A stretch of DNA of 64,000 nucleotides from Cyanobacterium stanieri LEGE 03274 (GTDB lineage: Bacteria; Cyanobacteriota; Cyanobacteriia; Cyanobacteriales; Cyanobacteriaceae): assembly GCF_015207825.1 (NCBI RefSeq), contig NZ_JADEWC010000008.1:54653-118652 (forward strand), written 5' to 3'. The notes beneath the pieces are model-generated. The model made no database searches and had not been told where the DNA came from. It saw nothing but the letters and a program-made list of their open reading frames with translations. Below, piece by piece: positions 36,493-46,830 of this stretch (the stretch's first letter is position 1; every line of letters starts with the position of its first letter). The position numbers and the translations under genes were made by a program.

Positions 36493-37893
36493 ATGACTAA
36501 CTTTGCTCAACAGTTAGATGATTCCCCCATAACCCGCCCCATGTGGCTATTATGGTCATTATCTGCCTCCTTAATTGCCCTCGATGGGTTCGATTTTTTT
36601 GTTATCGGTATTGCCCTACCCTTTTTAAGATTAGATTTTGCACTGACTCCCACCGATACCGCTATGATAGCAGTAAGTGCGATCGCAGGGGCGTTGGTAG
36701 GTTCTCTTACCCTAGGGGCTATCACCGACAAAATTGGCCGTCAAAAGATGCTTTTAATTGATGTCTTTTTGTTAATAAGTGCCAGTGTCGCTTGTGCGCT
36801 ATCTCCTAATACTACATTTTTAATTATTTCCCGTTTTTTGGTGGGGGTGGGTATTGGGGCAGATTATCCCATTAGTGTTGCCTATATTACCGAAAATGTA
36901 CCTTCTCGTTATCGAGGTAGGATGGTAATTGGGGCTTTTGCTTTTCAGGCCATTGGCACGGTAATTGGGGCGTTAATTGGTATAGTTGTTATTGATTATT
37001 TTCAATCTTTTTATGGACAAAATCCCATGGTTGCCATTCATTATGCTTGGCGATTCATGTTAGGAATCGGAGCTTTATTTGGGGTTTTAGTCGGAATTTT
37101 AAGGCTGAAATTTTTGCTAGAAAGTCCTTTTTATTATATTAATCGAGGGGAGTATGAAAAGGCATCTCAATCAGCTTCTATTTTGTTAGAAAAAGAGGTT
37201 ATTCTCACCCCTGAAACTGAGGCAATGGAAAAGCAAGAAGTCCTCAGTTATGGAGCTTTATTTTCTAATAAATATCGAATTAATACTTTATTTGCTTCTA
37301 TTCCTTGGTTTTTACAAGATATTGCTACCTATGGTATTGGGATTTTTACCCCTACTATCATTGCTTTTTTAGCCCTTAATAATGAGTCAGATTTTTTGGT
37401 ACAACAAATCAAGTCTGCCCAGGGTGCTATTGTGGTTGATTCTTTTTTGGTATTGGGATTTATTTTGGCTGTTTTATTAATTAATAAATTAGGTAGAATT
37501 TTCTTACAGGTAACTGGTTTTTTAGGGATGGCCGTGGGTTTATTTTTATTGGGTGTATCTTCTTTTTTCCCTGAACAAAGTTTTAACAATATTGGCTTAA
37601 TTTTAATGGGGTTTTTCCTGTTTAATTTATTTATGAATGGTGGTCCTAACTCTACTACTTTTTTATTATCGGGGGAAGTTTTTCCTTCTTCTATTCGGGC
37701 TAGTGGAGCAGGTTTTGCCGGGGCGATCGCCAAGGCAGGGGCAATTTTAGGGGCTTATTTATTACCCTTAGTTCAAGAAAAAATAGGTGTTGATAATGTG
37801 TTATTTATCTTAAGTATTTGTTGTGTATTGGGAGCAATAATTACTTATATTTTGTCCAGAAAATTAATATTTTTTAATCCTAGTAATGGATGA
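36493..37893 (+). CDS. MFS transporter, sugar/organic-acid porter type
   Basis: 466 aa with 12 predicted helices. LGAITDKIGRQKMLLIDVF is the loop 2-3 motif, VGVGIGADYPISVAYITENVPSRYRGR matches the sugar-porter/phosphate-porter motif, and SSIRASGAGFAGAIAKAG its second-half counterpart. The substrate is unknown. It starts three bases after the aminopeptidase stop, so the pair is one operon; import of peptide-derived or related nutrients is a possible link. Confidence 0.88.
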   Translation: MTNFAQQLDDSPITRPMWLLWSLSASLIALDGFDFFVIGIALPFLRLDFALTPTDTAMIAVSAIAGALVGSLTLGAITDKIGRQKMLLIDVFLLISASVACALSPNTTFLIISRFLVGVGIGADYPISVAYITENVPSRYRGRMVIGAFAFQAIGTVIGALIGIVVIDYFQSFYGQNPMVAIHYAWRFMLGIGALFGVLVGILRLKFLLESPFYYINRGEYEKASQSASILLEKEVILTPETEAMEKQEVLSYGALFSNKYRINTLFASIPWFLQDIATYGIGIFTPTIIAFLALNNESDFLVQQIKSAQGAIVVDSFLVLGFILAVLLINKLGRIFLQVTGFLGMAVGLFLLGVSSFFPEQSFNNIGLILMGFFLFNLFMNGGPNSTTFLLSGEVFPSSIRASGAGFAGAIAKAGAILGAYLLPLVQEKIGVDNVLFILSICCVLGAIITYILSRKLIFFNPSNG

Positions 37894-37904
37894 TTAATCT
37901 GAAG

Positions 37905-38395
37905 TTCTGATAATTCGTTATAAATAGATTGTCTCTTCGCCCACGGTGTAATACCAAATCCGATTTGTAAGATTTACTATCATCCACTTGCCACAGTTGA
38001 CAATAAACAATTATTATCTTTTTTCTGTTGCCTGTTCCCCAATAAGTATATTATTGAAACAGGATTTAGTATAGTGATATGACATACTTAAATGTTTACG
38101 ACAAATAAAATCCCAGCCCAATTAACCTCAATTTAGGTTAAAACTCTTGACCATTCCTTGTATAGATTTATGGGCGCTGAATCCATTTATTTCCAAACAT
38201 AAAAGTTCAATTCATTGAACGAAAAATCCGTAGCCTTGTAATTCATTACAAGGCGGGAAATACTCAAAGGGCTATTTTTTTCCATAAACAATTATCCCTC
38301 ACTGAAGTTAATTATATTTATAGCAATCTTTTTTCTATTTCATATGAATTACATGACTAAGGGTAACTCGTTCAATAAATTGAATATTTTAATTC
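37905..38395. repeat. Composite repeat block with palindrome copy 5
   Basis: Fills most of the 577-bp gap before the RRM gene, which has no other gene. It holds GATAATTCGTTATAAATAGATTG, ATACCAAATCCGATTTGTAAG, TACTTAAATGTTTACGACAAA and AATTCATTTCAT-type tail blocks, plus the reversed palindrome pair GTTCAATTCATTGAAC (38205-38220) and CCTTGTAATTCATTACAAGG. A degenerate copy (GAATTACATGACTAAGGGT, GTTCAATAAATTGAA) follows near 38.35 kb. Confidence 0.78.
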
Positions 38396-38397
38396 AC

Positions 38398-38434
38398 TAA
38401 AAAATAACCCCCAACACTAGAGATGTCAGGGGGT
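38398..38434 (-). terminator. Rho-independent terminator of the RRM gene
   Basis: Read on the minus strand, ACCCCCTGACA and TGTTGGGGGTT form a strong stem with a short loop (hairpin 38407-38434), followed by TATTTTTTAG. It lies about 37 bases after the stop of the RRM protein gene. Confidence 0.85.
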
Positions 38435-38470
38435 AAAGGAAGTATTCAATACAAAAAGAAAAGAAATACG

Positions 38471-38743
38471 TTAGAATCTATCACGACGGTTTCCGCCTTC
38501 TTCACGAGGCTTGGCTTTATTAACCTTCATTTGTCTGCCCATCCACTGAGCACCATCTAAAGTTTCGATCGCAGTTTCTTCTTCACTATCACTAGACATT
38601 TCTACGAAACCGAAACCACGCATTCTTTTAGTTTCACGATCAACAGGTAAATAAACACGTTTTACCTGACCATAATCAGAGAAGACAGTTTGTAAATCTT
38701 CTTCTGTAACATCATAGGATAAATTCCCAACATATATGGACAT
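38471..38743 (-). CDS. rbp: RNA-binding protein with one RRM domain
   Basis: 90-aa cyanobacterial Rbp-type protein. RNP2 is IYVGNLSY (residues 3-10), RNP1 is RGFGFVEM (42-49). The tail EEGGNRRDRF is a short Gly/Arg end. Such proteins bind U-rich RNA; several are induced by cold or direct thylakoid-protein mRNAs to membranes. A leader of about 150 bp or more and a strong terminator show it is its own transcription unit. Confidence 0.95.
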   Translation of the reverse strand: MSIYVGNLSYDVTEEDLQTVFSDYGQVKRVYLPVDRETKRMRGFGFVEMSSDSEEETAIETLDGAQWMGRQMKVNKAKPREEGGNRRDRF

Positions 38744-38983
38744 ATAGACTTAACTCCAAAATCTTAATTTACACTAGGGCAACTGAGACGACGGACGTGA
38801 GTCTTTCCATACCGTTGAAGGAACAACCTTTCTAAACTGGAATCAAACACTGTTACCGAAACGAACCTCAAATTAACACTAATCTTAATTTATCATATTA
38901 GCCGTCTAATTAACACAAGAAGATCACGGGCAAAATAATCGATAATTGATAATAACCATTAATTTAAGAGATTGTTATTAAAG

Positions 38984-39370
38984 ATGGCAGAAAAAATTAC
39001 TTCCATGATCGAAAAACTACATTTAAATTGTATTGACCGTCACATTTTTCTATGTTGTGATCAGGCAAAGCCGAAATGTTGTAATAAAGAAGATAGTCTT
39101 AAATCGTGGAAATATTTAAAAACAAGGCTCAAAGAATTAGGTTTAGATAGCCCCAATTCCGAGAAAAAAACCTGTGTTTTTCGTACTAAGGCTGATTGCC
39201 TTCGGGTATGTTGTGACGGGCCAATTATGTTGGTATATCCTGAGGGGGTATGGTATCGTAACGCAACCCCAGAAGTAATTGAAGAAATTATCCAAAGACA
39301 TTTAATCAATGATGAAATTGTTGAGGAATATAGATTTCACCAACACCCTCTACAATCAATGGAAAGCTAA
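38984..39370 (+). CDS. Thioredoxin-like [2Fe-2S] ferredoxin
   Basis: 128 aa from the ATG at 38984; a TTG four codons earlier is in frame but ATG is preferred. The cysteines HIFLCCDQAKPKCC and DCLRVCCDGP match the C-x(8-12)-C...C-x3-C ligands of thioredoxin-fold ferredoxins, with MLVYPEGVWYRN after them as in the family. Two CC pairs and one more Cys make it unusually cysteine-rich. It is likely a soluble electron carrier or Fe-S chaperone. It converges with the MFS gene. Confidence 0.88.
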   Translation: MAEKITSMIEKLHLNCIDRHIFLCCDQAKPKCCNKEDSLKSWKYLKTRLKELGLDSPNSEKKTCVFRTKADCLRVCCDGPIMLVYPEGVWYRNATPEVIEEIIQRHLINDEIVEEYRFHQHPLQSMES

Positions 39371-40743
39371 TTTTCTTTAAGGGCGTGATAATCAGGCACA
39401 TTCATCCAGGCGAATTTAAGGGAATTGGTTAAATTTTTATTAGCCGTTGTCATAAAGATTATTAACGCCACCGTTGCCATAATCCCTGCGATGGTGAAAA
39501 GGAGAGTATAACCACCAAAATCAAGGAAAATAGAGCCGATGATGGCACTACCTAGGGCGACGCCAATATCAAAACCACCCACACACAAGGAAAAGGCTCG
39601 TCCTCTTTCTTGGAAGGTACAACGATCAGAAATCAGGGCAAGGGTAATGGGGATAAGCATTCCTGCCCCTGCCCCTTCAAATAGGGCGGAGATAATTAGG
39701 GCTAGGGGTGTTTGAGCTTCGGCGAGTAATATCATGGAGATGATGTAGCAAAGGAGGCTAACGGTGATGAAACGTCCTCTACCATGGACATCGGAGGCTT
39801 GACCGGCAAAAAAGCGCATGGAGAATGAGGCGATCGCCGTTCCCGTGTAAAAAAGACCTACGTTAAAGTTTATATCTAATTCCCTGATATAGAGGGGAAG
39901 AAAGGTGACGATGGTGCTAAAGAGTGAACCGACGAGCAGTAGTACGAGGGTAGGGATAAGGAAGGAGCGATCTAAAAATAATTCTTTGAAACCACGGCTA
40001 TGGTTATGGTTTTTGGGTTCAGAGGTTTTTTGTTGTTCTCTGATTTGCTGTTGTCTTTGGGGGGGAAATTCTTTTACCCTTGAGGCGAGGAGGAGGGATA
40101 GTAGTCCGCATCCTGCACAGAAGGAAAATAAAATGGGATAGGTGCTATATTCTTGTAAAAAACCACCCAATGCCGGCCCTACGGCCATACCGAGGGGAAT
40201 TACTAAGCTCATGTAGCCGATTAGTTCTCCTTTTTGTTTGGGGGGTGATATGTCCACCACTAGGGCGCTATAACCTGTGGTAAAGGCGGCGATACTGATG
40301 CCGTGAAAGGCTCTGATGGCCATGAGTTGGGGGATTTGGTTAAAGAATAGGTAACAAATAGGGGCGATCGCCGCTACCGTTGAACCAATGAGGATAATTA
40401 CTTTACGACTGGGATAATATACAAGGTTACCAAAAATGAGCTTACTGATTTTGAATATAAATTGATGGATGGTTTTTGGTAGGGAAATTTTATGAAGAAA
40501 AATATCAACACTTTCATCGGCTAATTGCCCTAACCAGATACGAGAGCCTAATAAACCAATGGCAAAGAAACTCATGACGATGGCTACTTGTTTGGGTTGT
40601 GCTCCCATGTCTTTGATGTAGGCGGGAAGGGTGGGAAGCAGAGATGACATACTCATCCAAAATAGTAACCCTGAGGCGAATAGGGTTGCGATATTAATTA
40701 GTTTTGGGCGCTCGATGGTTGCAAATGCCTTGAGAAAATTCAC
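39367..40743 (-). CDS. MFS transporter, drug-efflux type
   Basis: 458 aa, 12 helices. RIWLGQLADE is the loop 2-3 motif, PKQKGELIGYMSLVIPLGMAVGPALGGFLQEYS is the motif C helix typical of antiporters. A loop of about 50 polar residues (QRQQQIREQQKTSEPKNHN) links the halves. An unusual 45-residue loop (ESVDIFLHKISLPK) is inserted after motif A. Substrate unknown. Its stop overlaps the ferredoxin end by four bases. Confidence 0.87.
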   Translation of the reverse strand: MNFLKAFATIERPKLINIATLFASGLLFWMSMSSLLPTLPAYIKDMGAQPKQVAIVMSFFAIGLLGSRIWLGQLADESVDIFLHKISLPKTIHQFIFKISKLIFGNLVYYPSRKVIILIGSTVAAIAPICYLFFNQIPQLMAIRAFHGISIAAFTTGYSALVVDISPPKQKGELIGYMSLVIPLGMAVGPALGGFLQEYSTYPILFSFCAGCGLLSLLLASRVKEFPPQRQQQIREQQKTSEPKNHNHSRGFKELFLDRSFLIPTLVLLLVGSLFSTIVTFLPLYIRELDINFNVGLFYTGTAIASFSMRFFAGQASDVHGRGRFITVSLLCYIISMILLAEAQTPLALIISALFEGAGAGMLIPITLALISDRCTFQERGRAFSLCVGGFDIGVALGSAIIGSIFLDFGGYTLLFTIAGIMATVALIIFMTTANKNLTNSLKFAWMNVPDYHALKEN

Positions 40744-40799
40744 TGTTTGTGACTATTTTGTTACAAAAGTTCATCTTCCATTATCCCTCAAAAAAAATA

Positions 40800-41720
40800 T
40801 TATGGTAGTTCCACGGAGCTTGGTTTGGCAATATGAGGTAATCCCCACCCTAGTTTTTCCCTGAGAATGCGGAAAAATTCTGGTCTTTGTAAACGAATAA
40901 ATTTAGCGTCATAGGGCGATCGCACCATACGAACTTCATCATCGGGTAAAATGTAACATCCGGCGTTACCATCACCCACCATTACCATTTGATTTTTAGT
41001 GGCCGGATAAATGGTGACAGGCTCTTTGTCTGAAAAAACTAACGCCCTAGAAGCAAGGGAATGGGGGCAAATGGGCGCAAGTTGAAATACTGGTACATCA
41101 GGGGTAACCACTGGCCCCCCCGCACTTAAGGAATAAGCCGTTGAACCCGTGGGGGTGGAAATGATTACCCCATCGGCGGCAATGTCCACGGGGGCGTGTC
41201 TGCCGATTTTGATCTCAAAATGACACATACTCGTGAGGGGTTCTCGATGTACTACCACTTCATTGAGACAAAGGGCTTCCCATAGTTTGATTTTCTCCCT
41301 TATCACATTTACTTCAATCATCGATCGCACCTCAATTTCAAAATCTCCCTCTAGTACCTGTGCGATCGCCTTATCGAGCTGATTAAGATAAATTTCGGTT
41401 AAAAAGCCTAAATGCCCTGTATTCACCGCCAAAATGGGAATATTATGGGGGGCTACCTGACGACAAGCTGATAAAACAGTACCATCACCCCCCAACACTA
41501 TTGCCAATGTCATATCTTGATCAAATTCTGCTTCGGCTATCTGTTCGATGGGGCTATGACATACGGGGCGATCGGGATAAGAATAACCTAAAATACCAGT
41601 GTAGCCCGTGGCTAAGTAAACATCGTAACCTTTTGCCATTAAACTTGATTGTAATTCCGCAGCGATTTGACAGGCAATAGGTTTTACATCGTTGTAGATA
41701 ACACCAATTTTAGGCATCAA
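40800..41720 (-). CDS. nadK: NAD kinase
   Basis: Makes NADP from NAD and ATP or polyphosphate. 306 aa with the GGDGT motif ([17 protein letters not shown]), [10 protein letters not shown], the acceptor loop HREPL, and the conserved region [23 protein letters not shown]. Cyanobacteria usually have two NAD kinases; this matches the 305-aa class. It lies 56 bp upstream of the MFS gene on the same strand. Confidence 0.96.
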   Translation of the reverse strand: MMPKIGVIYNDVKPIACQIAAELQSSLMAKGYDVYLATGYTGILGYSYPDRPVCHSPIEQIAEAEFDQDMTLAIVLGGDGTVLSACRQVAPHNIPILAVNTGHLGFLTEIYLNQLDKAIAQVLEGDFEIEVRSMIEVNVIREKIKLWEALCLNEVVVHREPLTSMCHFEIKIGRHAPVDIAADGVIISTPTGSTAYSLSAGGPVVTPDVPVFQLAPICPHSLASRALVFSDKEPVTIYPATKNQMVMVGDGNAGCYILPDDEVRMVRSPYDAKFIRLQRPEFFRILREKLGWGLPHIAKPSSVELP

Positions 41721-41846
41721 TAAATATTCCTAGTAAAATTTGACCGAGAAAAACTTAGGTTTTCATAACACCATAGGCATTATACCAGAATCAGTCATTT
41801 TCCCATCCATTTTCACCATAAATATTAAACTTTTGATAGTCCCCCA

Positions 41847-43136
41847 CTATAACCGAGATTTTAAATCATTAATTTGATTTTGAGCATCACCAATTAACTT
41901 TTGTGCCGTAGGATATGAAGTCGAATTAGGATCTACACTATTTAAAATACTTATTATGTCTTGAATTTGTACAATACGCCGACTAATATTATTAGGAGAA
42001 TCATCCAAATTAGCGTTACTATTTCTATACCTACTAATTAAATTTTCGGCATTTTCCAAAGACCTTAAAGAATCTTCCTCAATTTCCTTTCTTAACCTTG
42101 CATCCCGCAAACTATCTTCATACCCAACGATAATGCGGTTAGCCTGACGATAACCTTCCAAATCAGTTTCGGGGATTTTTTCCAACTCATTAATCGCCTT
42201 TTCCCAAAAGTCTTCAATATCCGACCATTCACTTACAGTATAAGGGGGATTTTGACTTCTTGTTTTTGCTAATCGTGCAAAATCTTCAGCCGTACCAATA
42301 AAAGTAGCTAACCTTTCATTATTAGCAGAAAAACCCACCACATCTTCAAAATCTAACTCATGTACCACTAATTTTTGTTGTGCAATAGTACCTGCAAAGG
42401 TAGAAGAAGAAATCAAATTAAATTCATTAAGCATCGTCCGCCATTGTTGAATAATTTGTCTTTTTTCAGTGTCAGAATTACTATTTTGATATTGACTTTT
42501 GAGATCTGCTAATTGATTTTCTAACTTATTTAAAGTCTGTTTAGCATTAGTTCCTTGAAATATTTTTGCTTCTAATTCCCCTACTTTTTTCCGCATTTCT
42601 ACAAACTTTGTTCCTGAAAATCCAGAACGATAAACACGATTAGAATTGCCATATCCCATCAATTCATTTTGAGCAATAATAGGAATTTTATCTAAATAAA
42701 CTTTCCCTTCTTGTAATCTTTGAGAACCTAAATCAAGATCTGGAAAATCCGTGGCATTATCGATTAATTGTTCTGCTTGTTCTGTTAAGTTTAGAGCTTT
42801 TTTAAAGTTATTTTCTACTATAATTTGACTAGGTAAAAGTAAGACGGGAGCATGACGATTTACGGGGCGACGGATAGCGGCATAGGGCAAGTTGACTATA
42901 TATAAAAATCCAGCTGGAATGCTAATTCCTAAGGTAATAAAAAATATTCTTTTGATGGTAGATTTTATATTTGATACAAAATTTGATTGTTTTGAAGGAG
43001 GTAATTTATTCGATTTTTGAGGGGAAATTTCTTGTTCTAATTGCTCTAATTGTTTTTTTATATCATTTTCTTGAGAGGAAGAAATATTATCTTTTGGCTC
43101 ATTTTTATTATTCCCAGAAAAATTATTAATGCCCAT
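41847..43136 (-). CDS. Membrane-anchored coiled-coil protein, unknown
   Basis: 429 aa. A polar N-terminus of about 65 residues leads to one membrane helix (FFITLGISIPAGFLYIVNL, about 69-87), then a long extracytoplasmic helical part with coiled-coil stretches (LEAKIFQGTNAKQTLNKLENQ, ADLKSQYQNSNSDTEKRQIIQ). Family not recognised by motif. Topology suggests a periplasmic scaffold. It is preceded by a repeat-filled gap. Confidence 0.72.
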   Translation of the reverse strand: MGINNFSGNNKNEPKDNISSSQENDIKKQLEQLEQEISPQKSNKLPPSKQSNFVSNIKSTIKRIFFITLGISIPAGFLYIVNLPYAAIRRPVNRHAPVLLLPSQIIVENNFKKALNLTEQAEQLIDNATDFPDLDLGSQRLQEGKVYLDKIPIIAQNELMGYGNSNRVYRSGFSGTKFVEMRKKVGELEAKIFQGTNAKQTLNKLENQLADLKSQYQNSNSDTEKRQIIQQWRTMLNEFNLISSSTFAGTIAQQKLVVHELDFEDVVGFSANNERLATFIGTAEDFARLAKTRSQNPPYTVSEWSDIEDFWEKAINELEKIPETDLEGYRQANRIIVGYEDSLRDARLRKEIEEDSLRSLENAENLISRYRNSNANLDDSPNNISRRIVQIQDIISILNSVDPNSTSYPTAQKLIGDAQNQINDLKSRL

Positions 43137-43199
43137 AATTAATAGCTATTTTACTTTTTATAAAAAGAAAACCCTAATTAAATAGATTATATCTTAACC

Positions 43200-43380
43200 T
43201 GAGTTCGGGAGAACATTTTCTGGGGTTGGTATCTTCGCAGTTGCCCCACGGTGTAATTGAATTACACGGCTAATGGTAGTTAGTTCAATTTATTGAACTA
43301 AGATGTTAATACTGCTAATTTTTAAGTGATCAAGCGGACTTGATATAATTGTTTATTATCAATTGCTACACGGTGGATAA
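43200..43380. repeat. Paired-palindrome repeat, copy 6
   Basis: Contains CGGTGTAATTGAATTACACGG (one mismatch/insertion in the left arm), CTAATGGTAGTTA, GTTCAATTTATTGAAC, and then TAAGTGATCAAGCGGACTTGAT. The last block recurs at 26.75 kb and in reverse near 52.33 kb. It occupies most of the gap between mnmG and the coiled-coil gene. Confidence 0.83.
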
Positions 43381-43478
43381 TAGTAAACATTGGAAAAGTT
43401 CTATGATGCTCTTAATTTGTTAAAAGTTTAATTTTTTTTTCAGCGCACCTTAAATATTTTGATCAACCTAAGCAAAAA

Positions 43479-45383
43479 CTATTTTTTCAATAAATTATTT
43501 TGCATCTCCAAATAAATCAATAAAGCATTGACATCCGCAGGATTTACCCCACCAATACGGGTAGCTTGTCCAATGGTTAAAGGTCGAACTTTGGTTAATT
43601 TTTCCCTCGCTTCCATAGACAAAGTTTCAATTTTCATATAATCTAAATTTTCATGTAATTTACGATTACTATGACGGGCAATTTGATCAATTTGTTTTTG
43701 TTGTCTTTGAATATACCCAGAGTATTTTATCTCAATTTCTGCCCCTTCTTTTTCCGCCTTATTCAACTCAGAATTATGTAAATTATATCTTTCTAAATCT
43801 TCATAGTGAAACTTCGGACGGCGCAACAAATCCGCAAGGGTAATAGAACCTTTTATTTTTTGTTCCGTATCCGCTACAATTTTAAGGGCAACCTCATCCC
43901 TTTCCTTGATTCTGGTTTCGTATAACCTTTCTTGTTCAGCGATAATATTTTTTTGTTTTTCTTGATATAAATTCCAACGGCGATCGCAAATTAACCCTAT
44001 TTCACGACCAATAGGAGTCATACGCTGATCTGCATTATCAGACCTTAAAATTAAACGATATTCCGAACGAGAAGTCAACATCCGATAAGGTTCACGTAAA
44101 TCCTTAGTACACAAATCATCAATCAAAGTACCCAAATAACTTTGCTCACGGGGAAAAACAATCATTTCCTTACCCTGAGAAAAACGAGCCGCATTAATTC
44201 CCGCCACAATGCCTTGTGCTGCGGCTTCTTCATATCCCGTAGTACCATTAATCTGGCCCGCCGAAAATAACCCCTCAATTTTCTTGGTCATCAAAGTAGG
44301 ATAACATTGGGTAGCGGGTAAAAAATCATACTCCACCGCATAGGCAGGGCGTAACATTACACAATTTTCCAACCCGGGTAAAGTTTGCAACATTTGCAAC
44401 TGTATATTCTCGGGTAAACCAGTAGAAAACCCTTGAATATATAACTCAGGAATATCTCTCCCCTCAGGCTCAATAAAAATTTGATGACTATCCTTATCCG
44501 CAAAACGAACAATCTTATCTTCAATACTAGGACAATAACGGGGCCCCTTCGAGTCAATAAAACCTCCATAAATGGGCGATAAATGGAGATTATCTTTAAT
44601 CAACTGATGGGTTTTGGTAGTGGTACGGGTGAGATAACAGTTCATTTGTTCTCGTTCGATCCACACTTCAGGATCAAAACTAAACCAGCGAATCTCCTCA
44701 TCAGGGGGCTGCACCTCCATTTTTGTATAGTCAACGGTGCGCTTATCTACCCTCGCAGGAGTACCAGTTTTTAATCTGCCCGTCTCAAAGCCTAAATTAT
44801 TAAGGGTTTCGGTTAAACCCACTGCCGCAAATTCTCCGGCCCTTCCTGCCGCCATGGATTTACCACCAATCCAGATTTTGCCATCTAAAAAAGTACCCGT
44901 AGTTAAAACCACTGCTTTAGTTTTGAAACAAGTACCAAAATAAGTTTGTACCCCAATTACCTCATCATTTGCCCCCAATACCAAATCTGTCACCATCCCT
45001 TCACGGATAGACAAATTAGGTTCATTTTCGACAATATTTTTCATCACCGCCGCATATTCGCGCTTGTCGGTTTGCGCCCGTAATGCCCATACAGCAGGGC
45101 CACGGGAATTATTTAACACCCTTTTTTGTAAATATGTCCTATCCGCCATTTTGCCTATTTCTCCCCCCAATGCGTCGATTTCGTGGGTGAGTTGAGATTT
45201 TGCAGGGCCGCCCACCGCAGGATTACAAGGTTGCCACGCAATTTTATCCAGATTAAGGGTTAACATCAGGGTGCGACATCCTAACCTCGCACTAGCGAGG
45301 GCGCTTTCACAGCCAGAATGTCCGCCACCGATGATTATTACGTCAAATTCGTCTTGAAATTCTACGGGGGTTGTAATGGTCAT
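43479..45383 (-). CDS. mnmG: tRNA uridine-5-carboxymethylaminomethyl synthesis enzyme MnmG
   Basis: FAD enzyme that, with MnmE, modifies U34 of wobble tRNAs. 634 aa. FAD-binding [17 protein letters not shown], the [27 protein letters not shown] segment, [12 protein letters not shown], and the C-terminal MnmE-binding helical domain ([23 protein letters not shown]) are present. Length is normal for the family. Confidence 0.98.
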   Translation of the reverse strand: MTITTPVEFQDEFDVIIIGGGHSGCESALASARLGCRTLMLTLNLDKIAWQPCNPAVGGPAKSQLTHEIDALGGEIGKMADRTYLQKRVLNNSRGPAVWALRAQTDKREYAAVMKNIVENEPNLSIREGMVTDLVLGANDEVIGVQTYFGTCFKTKAVVLTTGTFLDGKIWIGGKSMAAGRAGEFAAVGLTETLNNLGFETGRLKTGTPARVDKRTVDYTKMEVQPPDEEIRWFSFDPEVWIEREQMNCYLTRTTTKTHQLIKDNLHLSPIYGGFIDSKGPRYCPSIEDKIVRFADKDSHQIFIEPEGRDIPELYIQGFSTGLPENIQLQMLQTLPGLENCVMLRPAYAVEYDFLPATQCYPTLMTKKIEGLFSAGQINGTTGYEEAAAQGIVAGINAARFSQGKEMIVFPREQSYLGTLIDDLCTKDLREPYRMLTSRSEYRLILRSDNADQRMTPIGREIGLICDRRWNLYQEKQKNIIAEQERLYETRIKERDEVALKIVADTEQKIKGSITLADLLRRPKFHYEDLERYNLHNSELNKAEKEGAEIEIKYSGYIQRQQKQIDQIARHSNRKLHENLDYMKIETLSMEAREKLTKVRPLTIGQATRIGGVNPADVNALLIYLEMQNNLLKK

Positions 45384-45578
45384 TTTATCTTTTATCTAGG
45401 GTGCAAGTAGAAGTTAGTTGCTTTAAGTTTCTATGATAACGCAGTTGTTGCATTGATTAAGGGGGGGCAGGGCATCTTGACTTCCTTTGAAATAGGGAAG
45501 GGTTTTTGACCAAGTAAAATCAAAACTTGATCATTCTCTGTTGTGAATCAATACTATTACCCCATTTTTTAATTGTCC

Positions 45579-46763
45579 CTAATTTCCTTGGGTGTTATAG
45601 ACTCTACCACGCCATTTTTTTGGTTTACTTAGGGCTGATATAAATATGCGGGTGACAGCCAAGATGTCGGCGGTGGGTGAGAGCCAGAATAATAGACTAG
45701 CAAAGGATTTTCCTTTTTCGTAACTAGGGGCGATCGCCCCTAAAAGAGCAAAACGAACTAACAATAAAAATAGATTAAGAACAAATAATAACTGAAAACT
45801 TAGATAATCATAACTAGAATAATTAATTAAACAAAAAATAGTTAAAGGTAAAGGTAACCCCTGCACCAAAGCCAAAAAACCACATTCAGCCCATAACTGA
45901 GCCTTAGAAGCCGCATCCTTCAAATCCAACGAGCGCCCCCACTCCTGCCAAGTTTCCTTCAACCCTTCATACATCCTTACCTTAATCAACTTTGCCCCAT
46001 CAGCAAAACCCACCTTATAACCAGCCATGGCCGCCCCACGCGCAAGGGTAACATCATCACAAAAAGAATTAGAAGCCACAGCATAACCATCTAAATCTTC
46101 CAATACCTTCCGCCTAATCAAAAAACATTGACCATTAGCCATCACCGTTTCAGGAGTCATGGCATTTACCCCCGAAGACTCAAAACGATACAACAAAGTC
46201 ATTAATAAAGCAGGTTGTAACCACCATTCACCCCCAGACTTCAAAATAAATTGGGGAGACAACGATAACACATCATAACCATGGGTTTGGGCAAAATTAA
46301 TCAAACTAGGAATTAAACCGGGTTGAGGTTGCGTATCCGCATCAATGCCCAATATCCACTCACTATCCTGAGAACTTGTTAAAAAGCCGTTGTGTAAAGC
46401 CCAAGGACGTCCTACCCAATTAGCAGGTAAAGGAGGGTCACTTAATAGTTTAACCCGAGGATCTCTTTGGGCCACATCTTTCACCTTTTCCCTGGTGCCG
46501 TCTTCGGAGTTACTATCAACGATTAATATTTCTCTTACTTCATAGGTTTGACGGGTGATGCCTGACAACATCCCATCCATGCGATTTACTTCGTTTAAAG
46601 TGGGTACTACTACCGAAACCTGTGTTAGCATATCGGGGGTTGCCCATTGGGGTTTGAGGGGGGGAAATCTTTTTGCTCCTCGGAATAGTCTGGCTAAAAG
46701 AATGAAGGTGCAAACGGTTTGAAATAATAATAAAACAAAAAAAGTAACGGTAGCTATTTCCAT
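45579..46763 (-). CDS. cruG: Membrane GT2 glycosyltransferase, CruG-like
   Basis: 394 aa. A single N-terminal helix, a GT-A fold domain with VVVPTLNE, DSNSEDGT and the metal site IDADTQP, then LLYRFESSGVNAMTPETVMANGQCFLIRR and SFCDDVTLARGAAMAGY, and three C-terminal helices. The layout and motifs resemble CruG, the 2'-O-glycosyltransferase that adds sugar to myxol carotenoids. The gene name is by resemblance; related hopanoid or hydroxyacyl transferases would look alike. Confidence 0.72.
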   Translation of the reverse strand: MEIATVTFFVLLLFQTVCTFILLARLFRGAKRFPPLKPQWATPDMLTQVSVVVPTLNEVNRMDGMLSGITRQTYEVREILIVDSNSEDGTREKVKDVAQRDPRVKLLSDPPLPANWVGRPWALHNGFLTSSQDSEWILGIDADTQPQPGLIPSLINFAQTHGYDVLSLSPQFILKSGGEWWLQPALLMTLLYRFESSGVNAMTPETVMANGQCFLIRRKVLEDLDGYAVASNSFCDDVTLARGAAMAGYKVGFADGAKLIKVRMYEGLKETWQEWGRSLDLKDAASKAQLWAECGFLALVQGLPLPLTIFCLINYSSYDYLSFQLLFVLNLFLLLVRFALLGAIAPSYEKGKSFASLLFWLSPTADILAVTRIFISALSKPKKWRGRVYNTQGN

Positions 46764-46830
46764 AAATGTTAATAAAAGTTAAATGATTCTACCCACAATA
46801 ACCGATAGTGGTTTTCTGGGGTAGATAAAA

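Noticed and set aside
38972..38983. TTG start four codons before the ferredoxin ATG
   Set aside because: An ATG with better context follows at once, and the extra residues add nothing to the fold.
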